Positions 1 to 10,304 of a DNA stretch of 64,000 nucleotides are shown here, one piece after another (within the stretch, counting starts at the first letter, position 1; each line of letters starts with the position of its first letter). Position numbers and translations under genes: made by a program. The notes under the pieces are model-generated. The model was given only the letters and a program-made list of their open reading frames with translations. It did not search any database and was not told the origin of the DNA. The stretch comes from Gordonia amicalis NBRC 100051 = JCM 11271 (GTDB taxonomy: Bacteria > Actinomycetota > Actinomycetes > Mycobacteriales > Mycobacteriaceae). The stretch lies in contig NZ_BANS01000017.1 of the NCBI RefSeq assembly GCF_000332995.1, positions 103,433-167,432 of the forward strand. The letters run 5' to 3'.

Positions 1-677
1 CGCGGGCGCCGTGATGCCGGTGCCGGCTCGACGTCGTCGGCGCCCGGCCACCAGTCCTCCTCGTCGCGACCGCCGTGTCCGCGCCGGCCGTCCGGCACGG
101 GTTCGGTGTACGCGGGGTCGGTGTACGCGGGGTCGGTGTACGCGGAGTCGGGGTACGCGGACTCCTGATTGTCGACGTCGCTGAACTCGCGCTCGTCGTA
201 GCGTGGTTCGAGGTACTCGGGTTCGGCCTGCGGCAGCTGGGGTTCGGCCTGCCGCAGCTCGGGCTCGGCGTCGGCCGCCTCGTGAGAGGGCGTGGGCGGA
301 GGGGGCGGCGGCGCGGGCCGGCGCGGAGCGACCGGCGGCGGAGGTGCCGCCTGGGCACGCGGAGGCCGCGGGGGCTGTCCGCCCGGCGGGATCCGGACGG
401 GCGTCGCACGCCGGGGGGCGCCGACCTGACCGGCCGTGCCACCCTGAGGCGGGTTCGCGAGGTCACCGGGCTGGCCGAGCTGTCCCGTACGCCGATGACG
501 ATGCCGTGTGTTGGGCGATCCCTCGGCCGGCTGCGTGAAATACCGCAGACGTTCCGGATCCATGCCCTCGGCACGACCGCCATGGTTGTCCCGGTGTCGC
601 GTACGACGCCGTTCTTCGGTCACCGCCGGTTCCCCTCCCGACTCTGTCGAGGGACCATCGGACTCACCGTCGCGCAT
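1..677 (-). CDS. mltG: MltG-type endolytic murein transglycosylase, N-terminal part (cut by window edge)
   Basis: Only the first ~225 codons are visible; the gene continues beyond base 1. I chose the ATG at 675-677, which overlaps the end of ruvX by 14 bases and opens with MRDGESDGPSTESGG. The visible part is a hydrophilic, proline-rich and acidic cytoplasmic tail, with a poly-proline stretch, QAEPxL repeats and YTDPA repeats. No membrane helix or YceG catalytic domain has been reached yet. The identity rests on position: alaS-ruvX-mltG is the conserved actinobacterial order (Rv2555c-Rv2554c-Rv2553c in M. tuberculosis), and MltG homologues there carry long disordered N-terminal tails. MltG cuts nascent glycan strands at the inner membrane to terminate peptidoglycan polymerisation. 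The reading frame is clear; the name is inferred from context. Confidence 0.6.
   Translation of the reverse strand, partial: MRDGESDGPSTESGGEPAVTEERRRTRHRDNHGGRAEGMDPERLRYFTQPAEGSPNTRHRHRRTGQLGQPGDLANPPQGGTAGQVGAPRRATPVRIPPGGQPPRPPRAQAAPPPPVAPRRPAPPPPPPTPSHEAADAEPELRQAEPQLPQAEPEYLEPRYDEREFSDVDNQESAYPDSAYTDPAYTDPAYTEPVPDGRRGHGGRDEEDWWPGADDVEPAPASRRP
103..162. repeat. 15-bp tandem repeat, four units, in the mltG tail
   Basis: Four head-to-tail 15-bp units start at 103, 118, 133 and 148. The first two are identical and the others differ by one or a few bases. On the minus strand they encode YTDPA-like pentapeptides (SAYTDPAYTDPAYTEP). The unit length is a multiple of three, so changes in copy number would keep the frame. 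Confidence 0.85.
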
Positions 678-1113
678 CCAGCCATCCCTGAAGGATAGCG
701 ACCGCGGCCGCCTGATCGATGACCCCTCGTGACGACTTCACCGACCGGCCGCTCGCGTGCAGCGCCTGCTGCGCGGTCACGGTGGTGAAACGTTCATCCT
801 GCCAATGCACTTCGGCCGGCGCGATGCGCTCGGCGAGCCGGTCCCCGAAGGCGCGCGCGGTCTCCGCGGCCACCCCGGTCGTGTTCTTCAGCGTCTTCGG
901 CAGCCCGATGACGACGCCGATCGCCTCGTACTCGTTCACCAGGTCCACGATCCGGTCGAGATCGGTTGCGGCCGAAGGGGTTCGGCGGACCGTCTCGACC
1001 GGTGTGGCGAGGATGCCGTCGGGGTCGCACACCGAGACACCGATCCGGACACTCCCGACGTCGATGCCGAGCCGGCGACCGCGTCGGGGCGACGGGCCCT
1101 GATCTGAAGGCAT
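664..1113 (-). CDS. ruvX: RuvX/YqgF-family Holliday-junction resolvase-like nuclease
   Basis: The product has 149 residues, the normal length for the YqgF family. The RNase H-like fold is recognisable from the N-terminal LGIDVGSVRIGVSVCD motif with its first acidic residue, the central IGLPKTLKNTTG segment, and the C-terminal DERFTTVTAQQAL and DQAAAVAILQGWLD segments that supply the remaining acidic residues. The family acts in pre-16S rRNA 5' maturation and is related to Holliday-junction resolvases; which role dominates here cannot be read from sequence. The ATG at 1111-1113 overlaps the alaS stop (ATGA), so translation is probably coupled. The 3' end overlaps mltG. The three genes look like one transcript read from alaS. 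Confidence 0.93.
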   Translation of the reverse strand: MPSDQGPSPRRGRRLGIDVGSVRIGVSVCDPDGILATPVETVRRTPSAATDLDRIVDLVNEYEAIGVVIGLPKTLKNTTGVAAETARAFGDRLAERIAPAEVHWQDERFTTVTAQQALHASGRSVKSSRGVIDQAAAVAILQGWLDARR

Positions 1114-3788
1114 CAGCCGACGAACTCGCGGATACGCGACAGGGCGGCATCGACACCGCCGGGTTCGGTTCCCGATCCCTGGGCGAGGTCGGGCTTGCCA
1201 CCTCCACGGCCACCGACGAGCGGCGCCACCTCCTTGACGAGGTCGCCGGCCTTGATACCTGCGTCGCGGGCCGCGGCGGTCGTGGCGATCACGAACGGCA
1301 CCTTGGCATCCGGTCCCTCACCGTTCGGCGAGAAGATGGCGATCACGGCCTGGCGGTCGGCGACCCGGCCACGCAGGTCGGTGACGACCGAACGCAGTCC
1401 GTTGGCGTCGAGCCCGGGGACCCGGCCCTCGACGACGAGCGTGGAGCCGATGGTGGTCGCGGTGTCGAGGAGACCGGAAACGGCCGCCTGAGCCTGTTCG
1501 GCACGCACCCGTGCGAGTTCCTTCTCGGCGTCGCGCAGCTTGGTGACGAGCTGCTCGACGCGGCCGGGCACCTGCTCGGACGGCACCTTCAGCGACGACG
1601 ACAGCCCGGCGAGCAGCGCTCGCTCCTTCGACAGGAAACGGAACGAGTCCATGCCGACGTAAGCCTCGACACGGCGCACCCCGGAACCGACGGAGGACTC
1701 ACCGATCAGCGTGATCGGACCGATCTGCGACGACGACACGACATGCGTGCCACCGCACAGCTCCATCGAGAACGGGCCGCCGATCTCGACGACGCGGACG
1801 ACATCGCCGTAGTTCTCGCCGAAGAGCGCCAGCGCGCCCATCGCCTTGGCCTCGGTGAGTCCGGTCTCGAAAGTGTTGACCTGATAGTTGGCCTCGACGG
1901 CCGCGTTGGCGATCTCCTCGATCTCCCGACGCTGGGACTCGGTCACCGGGCCGCGGGCGTTGAAGTCGAAACGCAGGTAGCCCGGGCGGTTCAGCGAACC
2001 GGCCTGCGTCGCACCGGGTCCGAGCACCTCGCGCAGGGCGGCGTGCACCATGTGCGTGCCCGAGTGGCCCTGCGTCGCTCCGTGGCGCCACGCGGTGTCG
2101 ACGGCGGCGAGGACCTCGTCGCCCTCCTCGATCTCGCCCTCGTCCACCCGAACCTTGTGCAGCCACACCGACTTTCCGACCTTCTGCACGTCGGTGACCG
2201 AGAGGCGCACACCGGAACCGGTGGTGATGGTGCCGACGTCGGCCATCTGGCCACCCGACTCGGCATAGAGCGGGGTGCGGTCGAGCACGAGGGTGAGTTC
2301 CTGCCCGGCGGTCGCCACGGGCACACGTGCGCCGTCGGCGACGAGTCCGAGGACGCGCGCCTCGGAGACGAGTTCGTCGAAGCCGGTGAACTCGGTGGGT
2401 CCGCGGTCGAGGAAGTCGCGGTACACGCTCAGGTCGGCGTGCCCGGTCTTGCGCGCCGTGGCATCGGCCTTGGCGCGCTGCTTCTGCTCGGCCATCAGGG
2501 CGGTGAAGCCCTCCTGGTCCACCGACAGCCCGGCCTCGGCGGCCATCTCGAGCGTGAGGTCGATCGGGAAGCCGTACGTGTCGTGCAGGGTGAACGCGTC
2601 GGCGCCGGTGATGGTGGTGCTCGAAGACTTCCTGGTGGCGGTCGCCGCGTCGGCGAACAGCTTGGAACCGGCGGCCAGCGTCTTGGCGAAGGAGGTCTCC
2701 TCGCCCACCGCGACGTCCACGATATGGGTGCGCTCGGTCTCGAGTTCCGGATACGACGGGGCCATCAGGTCGATGACCTTGCCGATGATCGCGCCCATGG
2801 TGGCCTGGTTGTCCCCGGCTCCCAGCAGACGCATCGACCGCACGACGCGGCGCAGCAGGCGACGCAGCACGTAGCCGCGGCCGTCGTTGCCGGGCAGCAC
2901 TCCGTCACCGATCAGCATCGCCGAGGTGCGGGCGTGGTCGGCGATCACGCGGAAGCGCACATCGTCGGCATGCGAGCCGGCGCCGTAGGCGCGGCCGGTG
3001 AGTTCGGCGGCCAGATCGATGATCGGCTTGAGCAGGTCGGTCTCATAGACGTTGTCGACGCCCTGCAGGATGCAGGCGACGCGCTCGACGCCCATGCCGG
3101 TGTCGATGTTCTTCTTGGGCAGGGGCCCGAGGATCTCGTAATTGTCCTTGCCACCACCCGGACCACGGACGTTCTGCATGAACACGAGATTCCAGATCTC
3201 GATGTAGCGGTCCTCGTCGGCCTCCGGGCCGCCTTCGACGCCGTATTCGGGGCCGCGGTCGTAGAAGATCTCCGAACACGGACCGCACGGACCGGGCACG
3301 CCCATCGACCAGTAGTTGTCCTTCAGGCCGCGACGCTGGATCCGCTCGGCGGGCACGCCGATCTCGTCGCGCCAGATGGCCTCGGCCTCGTCGTCGTCGA
3401 GATAGACGGTGGGCCACAGCTTCTGCGGATCGATGCCGTAGCCGCCGTCTTCCACGCTGTTGGTCAGCAGGGTCCACGCGAAGTTGATGGCCTCGCGCTT
3501 GAAGTAGTCACCGAAGGCGAAGTTGCCCGCCATCTGGAAGAAGGTGTTGTGGCGGGTGGTGATGCCGACCTCGTCGATGTCGAGGGTGCGGACACACTTC
3601 TGGACGCTGGTCGCGCGGGAGTACGGCGGGGTCTGCTCGCCCAGGAAGTACGGCTTGAACGGAACCATGCCGGCGTTGACGAACAACAGGTTGGGGTCGT
3701 CGAGCAACAGCGAGGCGCTGGGCACCTCGGTGTGGCCGGCCTTGATGAAGTGGTCCAGAAAACGCTTCCGGATGTCATGCGTCTGCAC
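1113..3788 (-). CDS. alaS: Alanine--tRNA ligase
   Basis: This cytoplasmic enzyme charges tRNA-Ala. I chose the GTG at 3786-3788 ([14 protein letters not shown], 891 aa) because homologues begin [14 protein letters not shown]; a longer frame from 3824 adds unconserved residues. The N-terminal catalytic core is clear ([32 protein letters not shown]). The editing domain carries the zinc-type HSGTHMVHA (HxxxH) and ELCGGTHV (CxxxH) motifs, so mischarged Ser/Gly-tRNA-Ala editing should be intact. The C-terminal DHHA1-like region ends [16 protein letters not shown], which is typical. It is the first gene of the alaS-ruvX-mltG unit. The 93-bp spacer to rarA holds nothing obvious beyond a likely promoter. 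Confidence 0.97.
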   Translation of the reverse strand: MQTHDIRKRFLDHFIKAGHTEVPSASLLLDDPNLLFVNAGMVPFKPYFLGEQTPPYSRATSVQKCVRTLDIDEVGITTRHNTFFQMAGNFAFGDYFKREAINFAWTLLTNSVEDGGYGIDPQKLWPTVYLDDDEAEAIWRDEIGVPAERIQRRGLKDNYWSMGVPGPCGPCSEIFYDRGPEYGVEGGPEADEDRYIEIWNLVFMQNVRGPGGGKDNYEILGPLPKKNIDTGMGVERVACILQGVDNVYETDLLKPIIDLAAELTGRAYGAGSHADDVRFRVIADHARTSAMLIGDGVLPGNDGRGYVLRRLLRRVVRSMRLLGAGDNQATMGAIIGKVIDLMAPSYPELETERTHIVDVAVGEETSFAKTLAAGSKLFADAATATRKSSSTTITGADAFTLHDTYGFPIDLTLEMAAEAGLSVDQEGFTALMAEQKQRAKADATARKTGHADLSVYRDFLDRGPTEFTGFDELVSEARVLGLVADGARVPVATAGQELTLVLDRTPLYAESGGQMADVGTITTGSGVRLSVTDVQKVGKSVWLHKVRVDEGEIEEGDEVLAAVDTAWRHGATQGHSGTHMVHAALREVLGPGATQAGSLNRPGYLRFDFNARGPVTESQRREIEEIANAAVEANYQVNTFETGLTEAKAMGALALFGENYGDVVRVVEIGGPFSMELCGGTHVVSSSQIGPITLIGESSVGSGVRRVEAYVGMDSFRFLSKERALLAGLSSSLKVPSEQVPGRVEQLVTKLRDAEKELARVRAEQAQAAVSGLLDTATTIGSTLVVEGRVPGLDANGLRSVVTDLRGRVADRQAVIAIFSPNGEGPDAKVPFVIATTAAARDAGIKAGDLVKEVAPLVGGRGGGKPDLAQGSGTEPGGVDAALSRIREFVG

Positions 3789-3881
3789 TGTTGGTCTTGT
3801 CCTCGCCGTTGGTTGTCGCGACATCCCAGAGTACCGTCGGCGCGTCGCGGAACCGGTCCCGGTACGTCATCCCCGCCGTGA

Positions 3882-5255
3882 TCAGCGGGATCGGCGACGT
3901 GTGACGGCACCCCGGACGATGGATCTCAGGCGTGCTACGCGCGGCCCGATCTCACGTTCGAGCCCGTGATCGGTGGGCTCGTAGTAGTCGACGCCCACGA
4001 GTTCGTCCGGCGCGTACTGCTGGGCAACCACTCCGTCCGGATGGTCGTGCGGGTACTGGTAGGCGACGCCGTTGCCGAGTTTCTTGGCGCCTGCGTAGTG
4101 GCTGTCGCGCAGGTGGGCGGGCACCGCTCGCGCCTTGCCGGCCTCGACGTCGGCGAGCGCGGCGCCGATCGCCGACACCACTCCGGCCGACTTGGGTGCG
4201 GTCGCCAGATGGATGGTGGCCTGGGTCAGTGCCAGCTTGGCCTCGGGCATGCCGACGAGGTTGACCACCTGCGCGGCGGCCACCGCGGTCTGCAGCGCGG
4301 TGGGATCGGCCATGCCGATGTCCTCGCTGGCGTGGATCATCAGGCGCCTCGCGATGAAGCGCGGGTCCTCCCCCGCCGCGATCATCCGCGCCAGATAGTG
4401 CACCGCGGCATCGACGTCGGAACCGCGGATCGACTTGATGAACGCGCTGGTCACGTCATAATGCTGGTCGCCGTCGCGGTCGTAGCGCACCGCCGCGCGG
4501 TCGATGGCCGTCTCGACGTCGGCCAGGTCGACCCGGGTGGTCGAGTCGGCACTCGCCTCGAGCGCCGTCAGCGCCCGGCGGGCGTCGCCGCCGGCGACCG
4601 CCACCAGGTGGTCGTACGCGGCGTCGGTCACCTCCACCTGCCCGTCGAGGCCGCGCGGGTCGGCGACGGCCCGGGTGAGCACCTCACGGATGTCGTCGTC
4701 GGTGAGCGACCGCAACTGGAGCACCAGCGACCGCGACAGCAGGGGCGCGACGACAGAGAACGACGGGTTCTCGGTGGTCGCCGCCACGAGCAGCACGATG
4801 CGGTTCTCCACCGCGTCGAGCAGCGCGTCCTGCTGGGTCTTGGAGAAGCGATGGACCTCGTCGATGAACAGGACCGTCTGCTGGCCCTCGATCAGGCGGC
4901 GCCTCGCCACGTCGATGACGGCGCGCACCTCCTTGACGCCCGCGGACAGCGCCGACAGCGCCTCGAACCGGCCGCCGGTCGCGCGGGCGATCAGCGACGC
5001 CATCGTCGTCTTGCCGGTGCCGGGCGGGCCGTAGAGCAGCACCGATGCCGCACCGACCCCGCTGATCAGTCGCCGCAGCGGCGAACCGTCGCCGAGCAGG
5101 TGCTGCTGGCCGACGATCTCGTCGAGGGTCTGTGGGCGCATCCGGACCGCGAGCGGTGCGGTCGGTGACGGCGCCGCGGTCAGTCCGTTGGCGCCGGGCG
5201 TCGGCACACCGGCTCCGGCCCGGGGGTCCACGGGCGGGTCGAACAATCCGTCCAC
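3882..5255 (-). CDS. rarA: Replication-associated recombination protein A (RarA/MgsA), AAA+ ATPase
   Basis: The 457-aa product is a clamp-loader-like AAA+ ATPase of the RarA/Mgs1/WRNIP1 family, which acts at stalled replication forks. Visible motifs are the family signature [20 protein letters not shown], Walker [16 protein letters not shown], Walker [11 protein letters not shown], sensor 1 AATTENPSF, and the C-terminal tetramerisation region ([34 protein letters not shown]). I chose the GTG at 5253-5255 ([12 protein letters not shown]), because the frame upstream of it runs into the neighbouring kinase gene and reads as non-protein-like sequence. It starts 7 bases after the kinase stop, so the two are probably co-transcribed. 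In M. tuberculosis the homologue is Rv2559c, in the same neighbourhood. Confidence 0.95.
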   Translation of the reverse strand: MDGLFDPPVDPRAGAGVPTPGANGLTAAPSPTAPLAVRMRPQTLDEIVGQQHLLGDGSPLRRLISGVGAASVLLYGPPGTGKTTMASLIARATGGRFEALSALSAGVKEVRAVIDVARRRLIEGQQTVLFIDEVHRFSKTQQDALLDAVENRIVLLVAATTENPSFSVVAPLLSRSLVLQLRSLTDDDIREVLTRAVADPRGLDGQVEVTDAAYDHLVAVAGGDARRALTALEASADSTTRVDLADVETAIDRAAVRYDRDGDQHYDVTSAFIKSIRGSDVDAAVHYLARMIAAGEDPRFIARRLMIHASEDIGMADPTALQTAVAAAQVVNLVGMPEAKLALTQATIHLATAPKSAGVVSAIGAALADVEAGKARAVPAHLRDSHYAGAKKLGNGVAYQYPHDHPDGVVAQQYAPDELVGVDYYEPTDHGLEREIGPRVARLRSIVRGAVTRRRSR

Positions 5256-5262
5256 GAGCCGA

Positions 5263-6483
5263 TCAGGCCATCCAGATGCGCTGCAACGCGAGGCCCGTTG
5301 CAGTCGCGAAATCGGCGATCGCGTCCTCACCGGCACGGCCGGCGGCTGCCGCGAGATCGGTCCAGCGGGACACGAGGACGCGCGGATCGTTCGTGTGCAG
5401 CGCCCAGTCGTGGGTGAATCCGCCACTCTCGATCGGGGTACCCACCGGGTCGAACGGGGGCATCTCCAGGCTCGCGTCGGCGTCCTGACCGATCGCGGAC
5501 TCCGGGTCGACCAGGTCGGTGTCGGCAGGCAGCATCCAGGCGGTCGACAGCCACACCCACAGCAGCCGGGCGACGAGCACCTTGCGCTGCATCTCGCGCT
5601 CGTGTGCGAGGGCCGGCCAGATCGGGTTCACCTCGGAGCGCCAGGCGTCGACCATCGACACCTCGAGGTCGGTGGCTCGGGACGCGGCGCGCGCGGGCAG
5701 CTGCGCGGTCATGGTGACCACTGCGTAGGCGATGTCGAGCGTGGCGTCGCGGAACCCGCCCCACTCGTAGTCCATGAACTGCACGCCGTCGTCGTTGAGC
5801 ATGATGTTCTCGGGACCGACGTCCGACGGGCTGAACGCGCGGTGCTCGCCGTCGTCGAACAGGGCGGCGGCGGTCTCGAGCGCCTCGAGAACCCGATCCG
5901 GCACCTGCACGCCGAGCGCGGCGGCGTGTCCGGAGAGCGCATCGACCGAGCGTCTGGCCTCGTCACGGAGGATGTCGCGCCCCTCGGTACCCGACGGGCC
6001 GCGGCGGACCAGCGCCAGGAAGTCGATCTCGCCGCCGACGGTCGCCGCGTGCATGCGGCCCAGGGCCTGACCCCAGGCGCTCACCGCGCGGGAGGTCTCC
6101 ACCGGGTCGTCGCCGTCGAGGAACTCCATCATCGACCGGCCGTGACCGAGATCAGAGAGAACCATCAGGCGCAGGTCGGGGTCGGAGGCGATGAGCTGCG
6201 GGCCCGGTCGCGATTCGTTCGGGAGCGCGGTGGCGTACTTGTACGACGCGATCTCGCGGTGGAAGGCCTGCGGGTCCTCGTGCTCGGGCAACGCCTTGAT
6301 CACCAGCGAACGGTCCATGCTGAGGGGGTTCTGCGCCACCCGCACCCGAACGACCGTCGTACGGCCGCTACCTCCGAGGTCCTCGGGGTCGTCGAGGACT
6401 ACCGAGGAACCGGCGCGGTGTGACAGCAGCGCCTCTGCCGCCCGCACCACGCTGGTGATGCGGCTTTCAGTAATGACCGTCAT
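5263..6483 (-). CDS. Aminoglycoside-phosphotransferase-like (APH fold) kinase of unknown substrate
   Basis: The product is about 406 aa from the ATG at 6481-6483 ([20 protein letters not shown]). A longer frame to 6618 lacks protein-like sequence. The fold is that of small-molecule kinases: an N lobe with [24 protein letters not shown] (candidate ATP-binding Lys and Glu), a catalytic loop [15 protein letters not shown] and a metal-binding [17 protein letters not shown]. The Asp and Asn of the catalytic loop are present. The His that usually precedes the Asp (HGD or HRD) is replaced: the loop reads SPSD. The substrate cannot be predicted. Antibiotic resistance is unlikely because the gene sits in a housekeeping context just before rarA. 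An acid-rich C-terminal region follows the kinase core. Confidence 0.75.
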   Translation of the reverse strand: MTVITESRITSVVRAAEALLSHRAGSSVVLDDPEDLGGSGRTTVVRVRVAQNPLSMDRSLVIKALPEHEDPQAFHREIASYKYATALPNESRPGPQLIASDPDLRLMVLSDLGHGRSMMEFLDGDDPVETSRAVSAWGQALGRMHAATVGGEIDFLALVRRGPSGTEGRDILRDEARRSVDALSGHAAALGVQVPDRVLEALETAAALFDDGEHRAFSPSDVGPENIMLNDDGVQFMDYEWGGFRDATLDIAYAVVTMTAQLPARAASRATDLEVSMVDAWRSEVNPIWPALAHEREMQRKVLVARLLWVWLSTAWMLPADTDLVDPESAIGQDADASLEMPPFDPVGTPIESGGFTHDWALHTNDPRVLVSRWTDLAAAAGRAGEDAIADFATATGLALQRIWMA

Positions 6484-6499
6484 GGCGTATCCCAAGGTA

Positions 6500-6513
6500 C
6501 CCGTTGCAACGGG
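6500..6513. promoter_or_regulatory. 14-bp perfect palindrome upstream of the kinase gene
   Basis: The sequence cccgttgcaacggg lies 17 bases upstream of the chosen kinase start. A partial direct copy of its right half (ggtgcaac) follows immediately. It could be a regulator site overlapping the promoter or start of the kinase gene. There is no further support. Confidence 0.3.
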
Positions 6514-6663
6514 GGTGCAACACCATTGTTCATCCTTCTGTACGACGTTGCGGATCTTGTACCCGCGAGCGTGTGCGTCGAAACCACTGCGTTGCAGGGG
6601 TTTCGGTGCCCTGGTCACAATTCGTGCCGCGATGTGCCCACGATGGTCCCGACGCGCGGTGTC

Positions 6664-7578
6664 TCAGACCCCGGTTCCGGGTTCGGGTGACTGCGCCGGA
6701 CTCACGTCCACGGAGACGTCGATGTGGCTCTTCGTCGAGTCGGTGTAGATGACCCCGCGCAACGGCGGGACGTCGTCGTAGTCGCGGCCCCAGGCCAGCG
6801 TGACGTGGCGTTCGTCGACCAGTTTGTCGTTGGTCGGGTCGAACGCCAGCCAGCGGCCGTCGGGCATCCAGACCGCCGCCCACGCATGGCTCGCGTCGGC
6901 GCCGAAGATCTTCTCCTTGCCCGGCGGCGGATCGGTCGCCAGGTAGCCCGATTCGTAGCGGGCGGCGAGTCCGACCGAGCGCAGGCACGCGATCGCGACC
7001 CGGGCGAAGTCCTGGCAGACGCCCTCGCGTCGTTGCATCACGGTGTCGACCCGAGTCGAGATGGCCGTCGAGCCGGAACGATAGGCGAAGTCGGTGAAGA
7101 TCCGGGTCGTCAGGTCGGTGACCGCCTCGATCAGCGGACGCTGAGGGGTGAACACCGCGGCGGCGTAGTCGCGCACCGACCGGGTGATCTCCGGCGGGTC
7201 GAGGTCGAGGACGAACTCGACGGCGAGCGCGGCCTCGCGGCCCCCGAGCACCGCCGGGCGTGCCGACTCCCACGGGGCCCGGGCCGCGGGGCCGATGAGC
7301 ACGCCCTGATCGACCGGATCGACCTCGACGACCGACCGTGCGGTGACCGTCAGTTCCCGGTGCGCGGTGCGGACGTGGAAGTAGCTGTCGTGGTTTCCGT
7401 AGACGTCGATGCCCGTCGACCGGTCGTCGGGTTCGGGTTCGATGTCGACCGTGGTCGACCGCACCCGTTGTCCGGGCAGGTCGCGCGGGGTCAGGTAGCA
7501 GCGGCCGTACGACGAGGACACGTCGTCGTTGTAGGTGTACCGGGTGCGATGCATGACCCGGTAGACGCGCGTGTTCAC
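6664..7578 (-). CDS. Transglutaminase-like cysteine peptidase-fold protein
   Basis: The 304-aa product starts at GTG 7576-7578, behind a strong GGAGGTGAG ribosome site. The N-terminal region (residues ~1-100) is the bacterial transglutaminase-like N domain (VMHRTRYTYNDDVSSSYGRC, LTPRDLPGQRV). The core has the catalytic triad order Cys-His-Asp: REGVCQDFARVAIACLR, then ADASHAWAAVWMP, then WLAFDPTND. No signal peptide is visible, so it is cytosolic. The start overlaps the stop of the ATP-grasp/alpha-E gene (GTGA), so translation is coupled. Members of this family travel with circularly permuted ATP-grasp and alpha-E proteins and are predicted to cut or transfer peptide amide bonds. The M. tuberculosis counterpart is probably Rv2569c. 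Confidence 0.9.
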   Translation of the reverse strand: MNTRVYRVMHRTRYTYNDDVSSSYGRCYLTPRDLPGQRVRSTTVDIEPEPDDRSTGIDVYGNHDSYFHVRTAHRELTVTARSVVEVDPVDQGVLIGPAARAPWESARPAVLGGREAALAVEFVLDLDPPEITRSVRDYAAAVFTPQRPLIEAVTDLTTRIFTDFAYRSGSTAISTRVDTVMQRREGVCQDFARVAIACLRSVGLAARYESGYLATDPPPGKEKIFGADASHAWAAVWMPDGRWLAFDPTNDKLVDERHVTLAWGRDYDDVPPLRGVIYTDSTKSHIDVSVDVSPAQSPEPGTGV

Positions 7579-10304
7579 ATCTCACCTCCGCCCCAGATCG
7601 GCTGCGCCTGGCGAGGCATTGCGAAACGGCTCCTGGCCAGCAGATCGGACAGGTCGCGGGCCCCCGCGCGGAGTGCGGTCATCAGGTCGGCGAGCTCTGC
7701 CCGGCGGCCCTGTGAGTCGACGCCGGCGAGGTCGGCCGGCCCGCTCCGACGCAGCTCGGCGATCATGTCCTGCACACCTCGTTCGGCCCCGGCCGATCGC
7801 AGCGGTTCGGGCACCGCCGTCAGATCGTGGTTCATCTTCTCGAGCTGGAAGATCATCGACCGCGGGTTGGTCGGGTCGAACAGCAGCAACTCGGCGACGC
7901 TCGAGAACCGGTACAGACCGCGGTTGCGGCGCCGGTAGATCACCGACGACTCGTTGGCGACCAGATACGACTCCAGCAGGGCCTGTTCGACGTCGGTGTC
8001 GTGCGCCTGCGCGAACATCGCGAGAGTCAGGTCGGCGAGGGTGATCGCGCGTTCGATGCGCCGGCCCAGATCCATGAACATCCAGCCCGGGTCGTGGACC
8101 ATCGACTCCTCCTGCAGGCCGGTCAGCGCGAGCACGCCGTGGAGGACCTCCTCGTGGGCCCGCGCCAGATCCGGACCGAGGTCCAGGGCGGAATCGGATT
8201 CCGCCCGCGACCGCGAGACCAGCCGCGCGGTGCTCGCGACGACCCGTTCGACGGGCGCCAGGACCATCCAGGTACTGGTCGACATCTGGTCACGGACCGC
8301 CCGGGCAGCACCGACGAGCCGGTCGACCGAGTAGGCGACCGTACCCGGGATCGAGCGGGCGACGGTCAGATCGGCGATCTTCTCGATGGCCTCGTTGACC
8401 TGGTCCGGCGCGGGCTGACGGTCGGTGCCCGAGACCAGCAGATCGGCGGTGTCGAGGTAGCCGTCGGTTCCGGTGATCGTGGCGACCGCGTGCAGCAGCA
8501 GCGGTACCGCCGGGGTCCCCGACATCCATGGCCGGTACTGGAAGTCCTGATAACGCTGGCGCGAGACCTTCGCCAGGCGGGTGACCTGCTCGGTGCGTTC
8601 GGCGTAGCGGCCGAGCCAGAACAGATCGGCGAGCACGCGGGGACTCGCGGCAGCCGCGATTTCCGAGTACTCGAGCGGCACGGGCCGGCCTGTCTCCGGC
8701 ACGACCTCGCCGGCCGGTTCGACGCGGGTCTCCGAACGTCGCGACACGTGTCCGCCGACCTCCGCGCTGGTGACCCAGACGTCCTTGGCCGACACGACGT
8801 GGTGGGCGGCCCCTTCGACCCCGTCGGCCAGGACGGCGCCGAGACCACCCGGCATCACCGCGTAGGTGGGTCCCTGGGCGACGCTGAAGGCCCGCACCGA
8901 CACGGGCGCGGCACGCAGCGCGGTCGTGTGCCGTCCGGGTCGCGTCCCGGCGGTGACGGTCGGCGCCACCGAGTAGGCGTCGAGTTCGCGTCCGACCCAG
9001 GCCCACGGTTGCGATTCGATCCGCGCGGCGACCTCGGCACGGGTTCGCGCGTCGAGCAGCGGCCCGATGAACTCGTCGTCGGTGCGGGTGTCGGTCAGCA
9101 CCAGCGAACCGATGCGACTCTGGATCTTGCTGCGCTCCAGCGCATCCCCGGCCCAGTAGGTGGTGACCGACCCGAGCGCGAGTTCCTCGTCGAGCAGGAC
9201 CGGCGCAAGCCGTTCGAGCACGGTGTGCAGCGCGGGATTCTCGAGGACTCCGGATCCCAGCGTGTTCAGCACCGTGACGTTGCCCCGCGAGATCGCCTCC
9301 ACCAGACCGGCGACGCCGAGTCGGGAGTCGGTCCGCAGATCGAGCGGGTCGGCATATGCGGCGTCGACGCGGCGCAGTAGGACGTCGACCCGCTTGTACC
9401 GTCCGAGCGAACGCATGTAGACCGCGCCGTCACGCACGGTGAGGTCCGCACCTTCGACCAGCGGATAGCCGAGCGCCGAGGCGAGGTAGGCCTGATCGAA
9501 GGCGGTCTCGGACATGCTTCCCGGGCTGAGCACGGCGACCGTCGGGTCGTCGACGCCGGGCGGGGCGTACTCGGCGAGCGCGAGGCGCATCGTCCCGACG
9601 AAACCGGTCACCGGTCGCGGCGCGCAGGCCTGGAACACCTGCGGGAACGTCTTGGTCAGCAGTCTGCGACCCACGATCGAGAAGCCGATGCCCGACGGGG
9701 CCTGGGTGCGGTCCCGGTAGACCACGAAACGCCCATCGGCGGAACGCGATACGTCGACCGCGTGCAGGAACAGGGCGTGGGGTCCGGCGACCTCGAGACG
9801 TGCCGCCTTGCGGATGTAGCCGGGGTGCCCGAAGACCATCTCGGGGGCCACGAGACCGGAGGTGATGGTCTTCTGGTCGCGGTAGAGATCACGCAGCAGC
9901 AGATCGAGCAGCATCGACCGCTGGGTGATGGCCTTCTCCAGTTCGGCCCACTCGACACCGTCGACGATGAGCGGCACCGCGTCGATGTCCCAGTCTCGGG
10001 TGTGCGTGGCCTGACCGTCGAACTCGTTGTAGACCACACCGTCGTCACGGACCGCCGCGGCGAGACGATCGGCGGACTCGCGCAACCGGGCGTCACCGCG
10101 CCGCTGGTAGAGCCGGACGAGATCTTCCCACGCGGGACGGACGATGCCGGCGGAGTCGAGGAGCTCGTCGTGGTGGGCGCCGGCGGCCGGTTCGGCATCG
10201 CCGGGTCCGGGGACGTCGAAGAGCGTGTAACCCTCGTTCCGGTAACGATCGAAGACCGTGGAGGCATCGAACACCGCGGAAGCGTTGCCCGGCGAAGAAG
10301 TCAC
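7575..10304 (-). CDS. Circularly permuted ATP-grasp ligase fused to an alpha-E domain
   Basis: This is a 909-aa cytosolic protein. Residues ~40-510 match the circularly permuted ATP-grasp type 2 family: VVYNEFDGQATHTRDWDIDAVP, LDLLLRDLYRDQ, FVVYRDRTQAPSGIGFS, TVAVLSPGSMSETAFDQAYLA, and a C-terminal WVTSAEVGGHVSRR. Residues ~580-880 are an all-helical alpha-E domain, beginning ADLFWLGRYAERTEQVTRLAK. In many bacteria these are two adjacent genes; in mycolata they are one polypeptide (for example Rv2567). The family is predicted to form amide bonds (amino acid or peptide ligation), but no substrate is established. GTGA overlaps tie it both to the DUF2126 gene before it and to the transglutaminase after it. 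Confidence 0.92.
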   Translation of the reverse strand: MTSSPGNASAVFDASTVFDRYRNEGYTLFDVPGPGDAEPAAGAHHDELLDSAGIVRPAWEDLVRLYQRRGDARLRESADRLAAAVRDDGVVYNEFDGQATHTRDWDIDAVPLIVDGVEWAELEKAITQRSMLLDLLLRDLYRDQKTITSGLVAPEMVFGHPGYIRKAARLEVAGPHALFLHAVDVSRSADGRFVVYRDRTQAPSGIGFSIVGRRLLTKTFPQVFQACAPRPVTGFVGTMRLALAEYAPPGVDDPTVAVLSPGSMSETAFDQAYLASALGYPLVEGADLTVRDGAVYMRSLGRYKRVDVLLRRVDAAYADPLDLRTDSRLGVAGLVEAISRGNVTVLNTLGSGVLENPALHTVLERLAPVLLDEELALGSVTTYWAGDALERSKIQSRIGSLVLTDTRTDDEFIGPLLDARTRAEVAARIESQPWAWVGRELDAYSVAPTVTAGTRPGRHTTALRAAPVSVRAFSVAQGPTYAVMPGGLGAVLADGVEGAAHHVVSAKDVWVTSAEVGGHVSRRSETRVEPAGEVVPETGRPVPLEYSEIAAAASPRVLADLFWLGRYAERTEQVTRLAKVSRQRYQDFQYRPWMSGTPAVPLLLHAVATITGTDGYLDTADLLVSGTDRQPAPDQVNEAIEKIADLTVARSIPGTVAYSVDRLVGAARAVRDQMSTSTWMVLAPVERVVASTARLVSRSRAESDSALDLGPDLARAHEEVLHGVLALTGLQEESMVHDPGWMFMDLGRRIERAITLADLTLAMFAQAHDTDVEQALLESYLVANESSVIYRRRNRGLYRFSSVAELLLFDPTNPRSMIFQLEKMNHDLTAVPEPLRSAGAERGVQDMIAELRRSGPADLAGVDSQGRRAELADLMTALRAGARDLSDLLARSRFAMPRQAQPIWGGGEM

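Noticed and set aside
966..3881. A 971-codon open frame on the plus strand opposite alaS
   Set aside because: It is an antisense shadow produced by high G+C third positions. Its sequence is Arg/Gly/Asp-rich with no domain, while the opposite strand is a fully conserved alaS.
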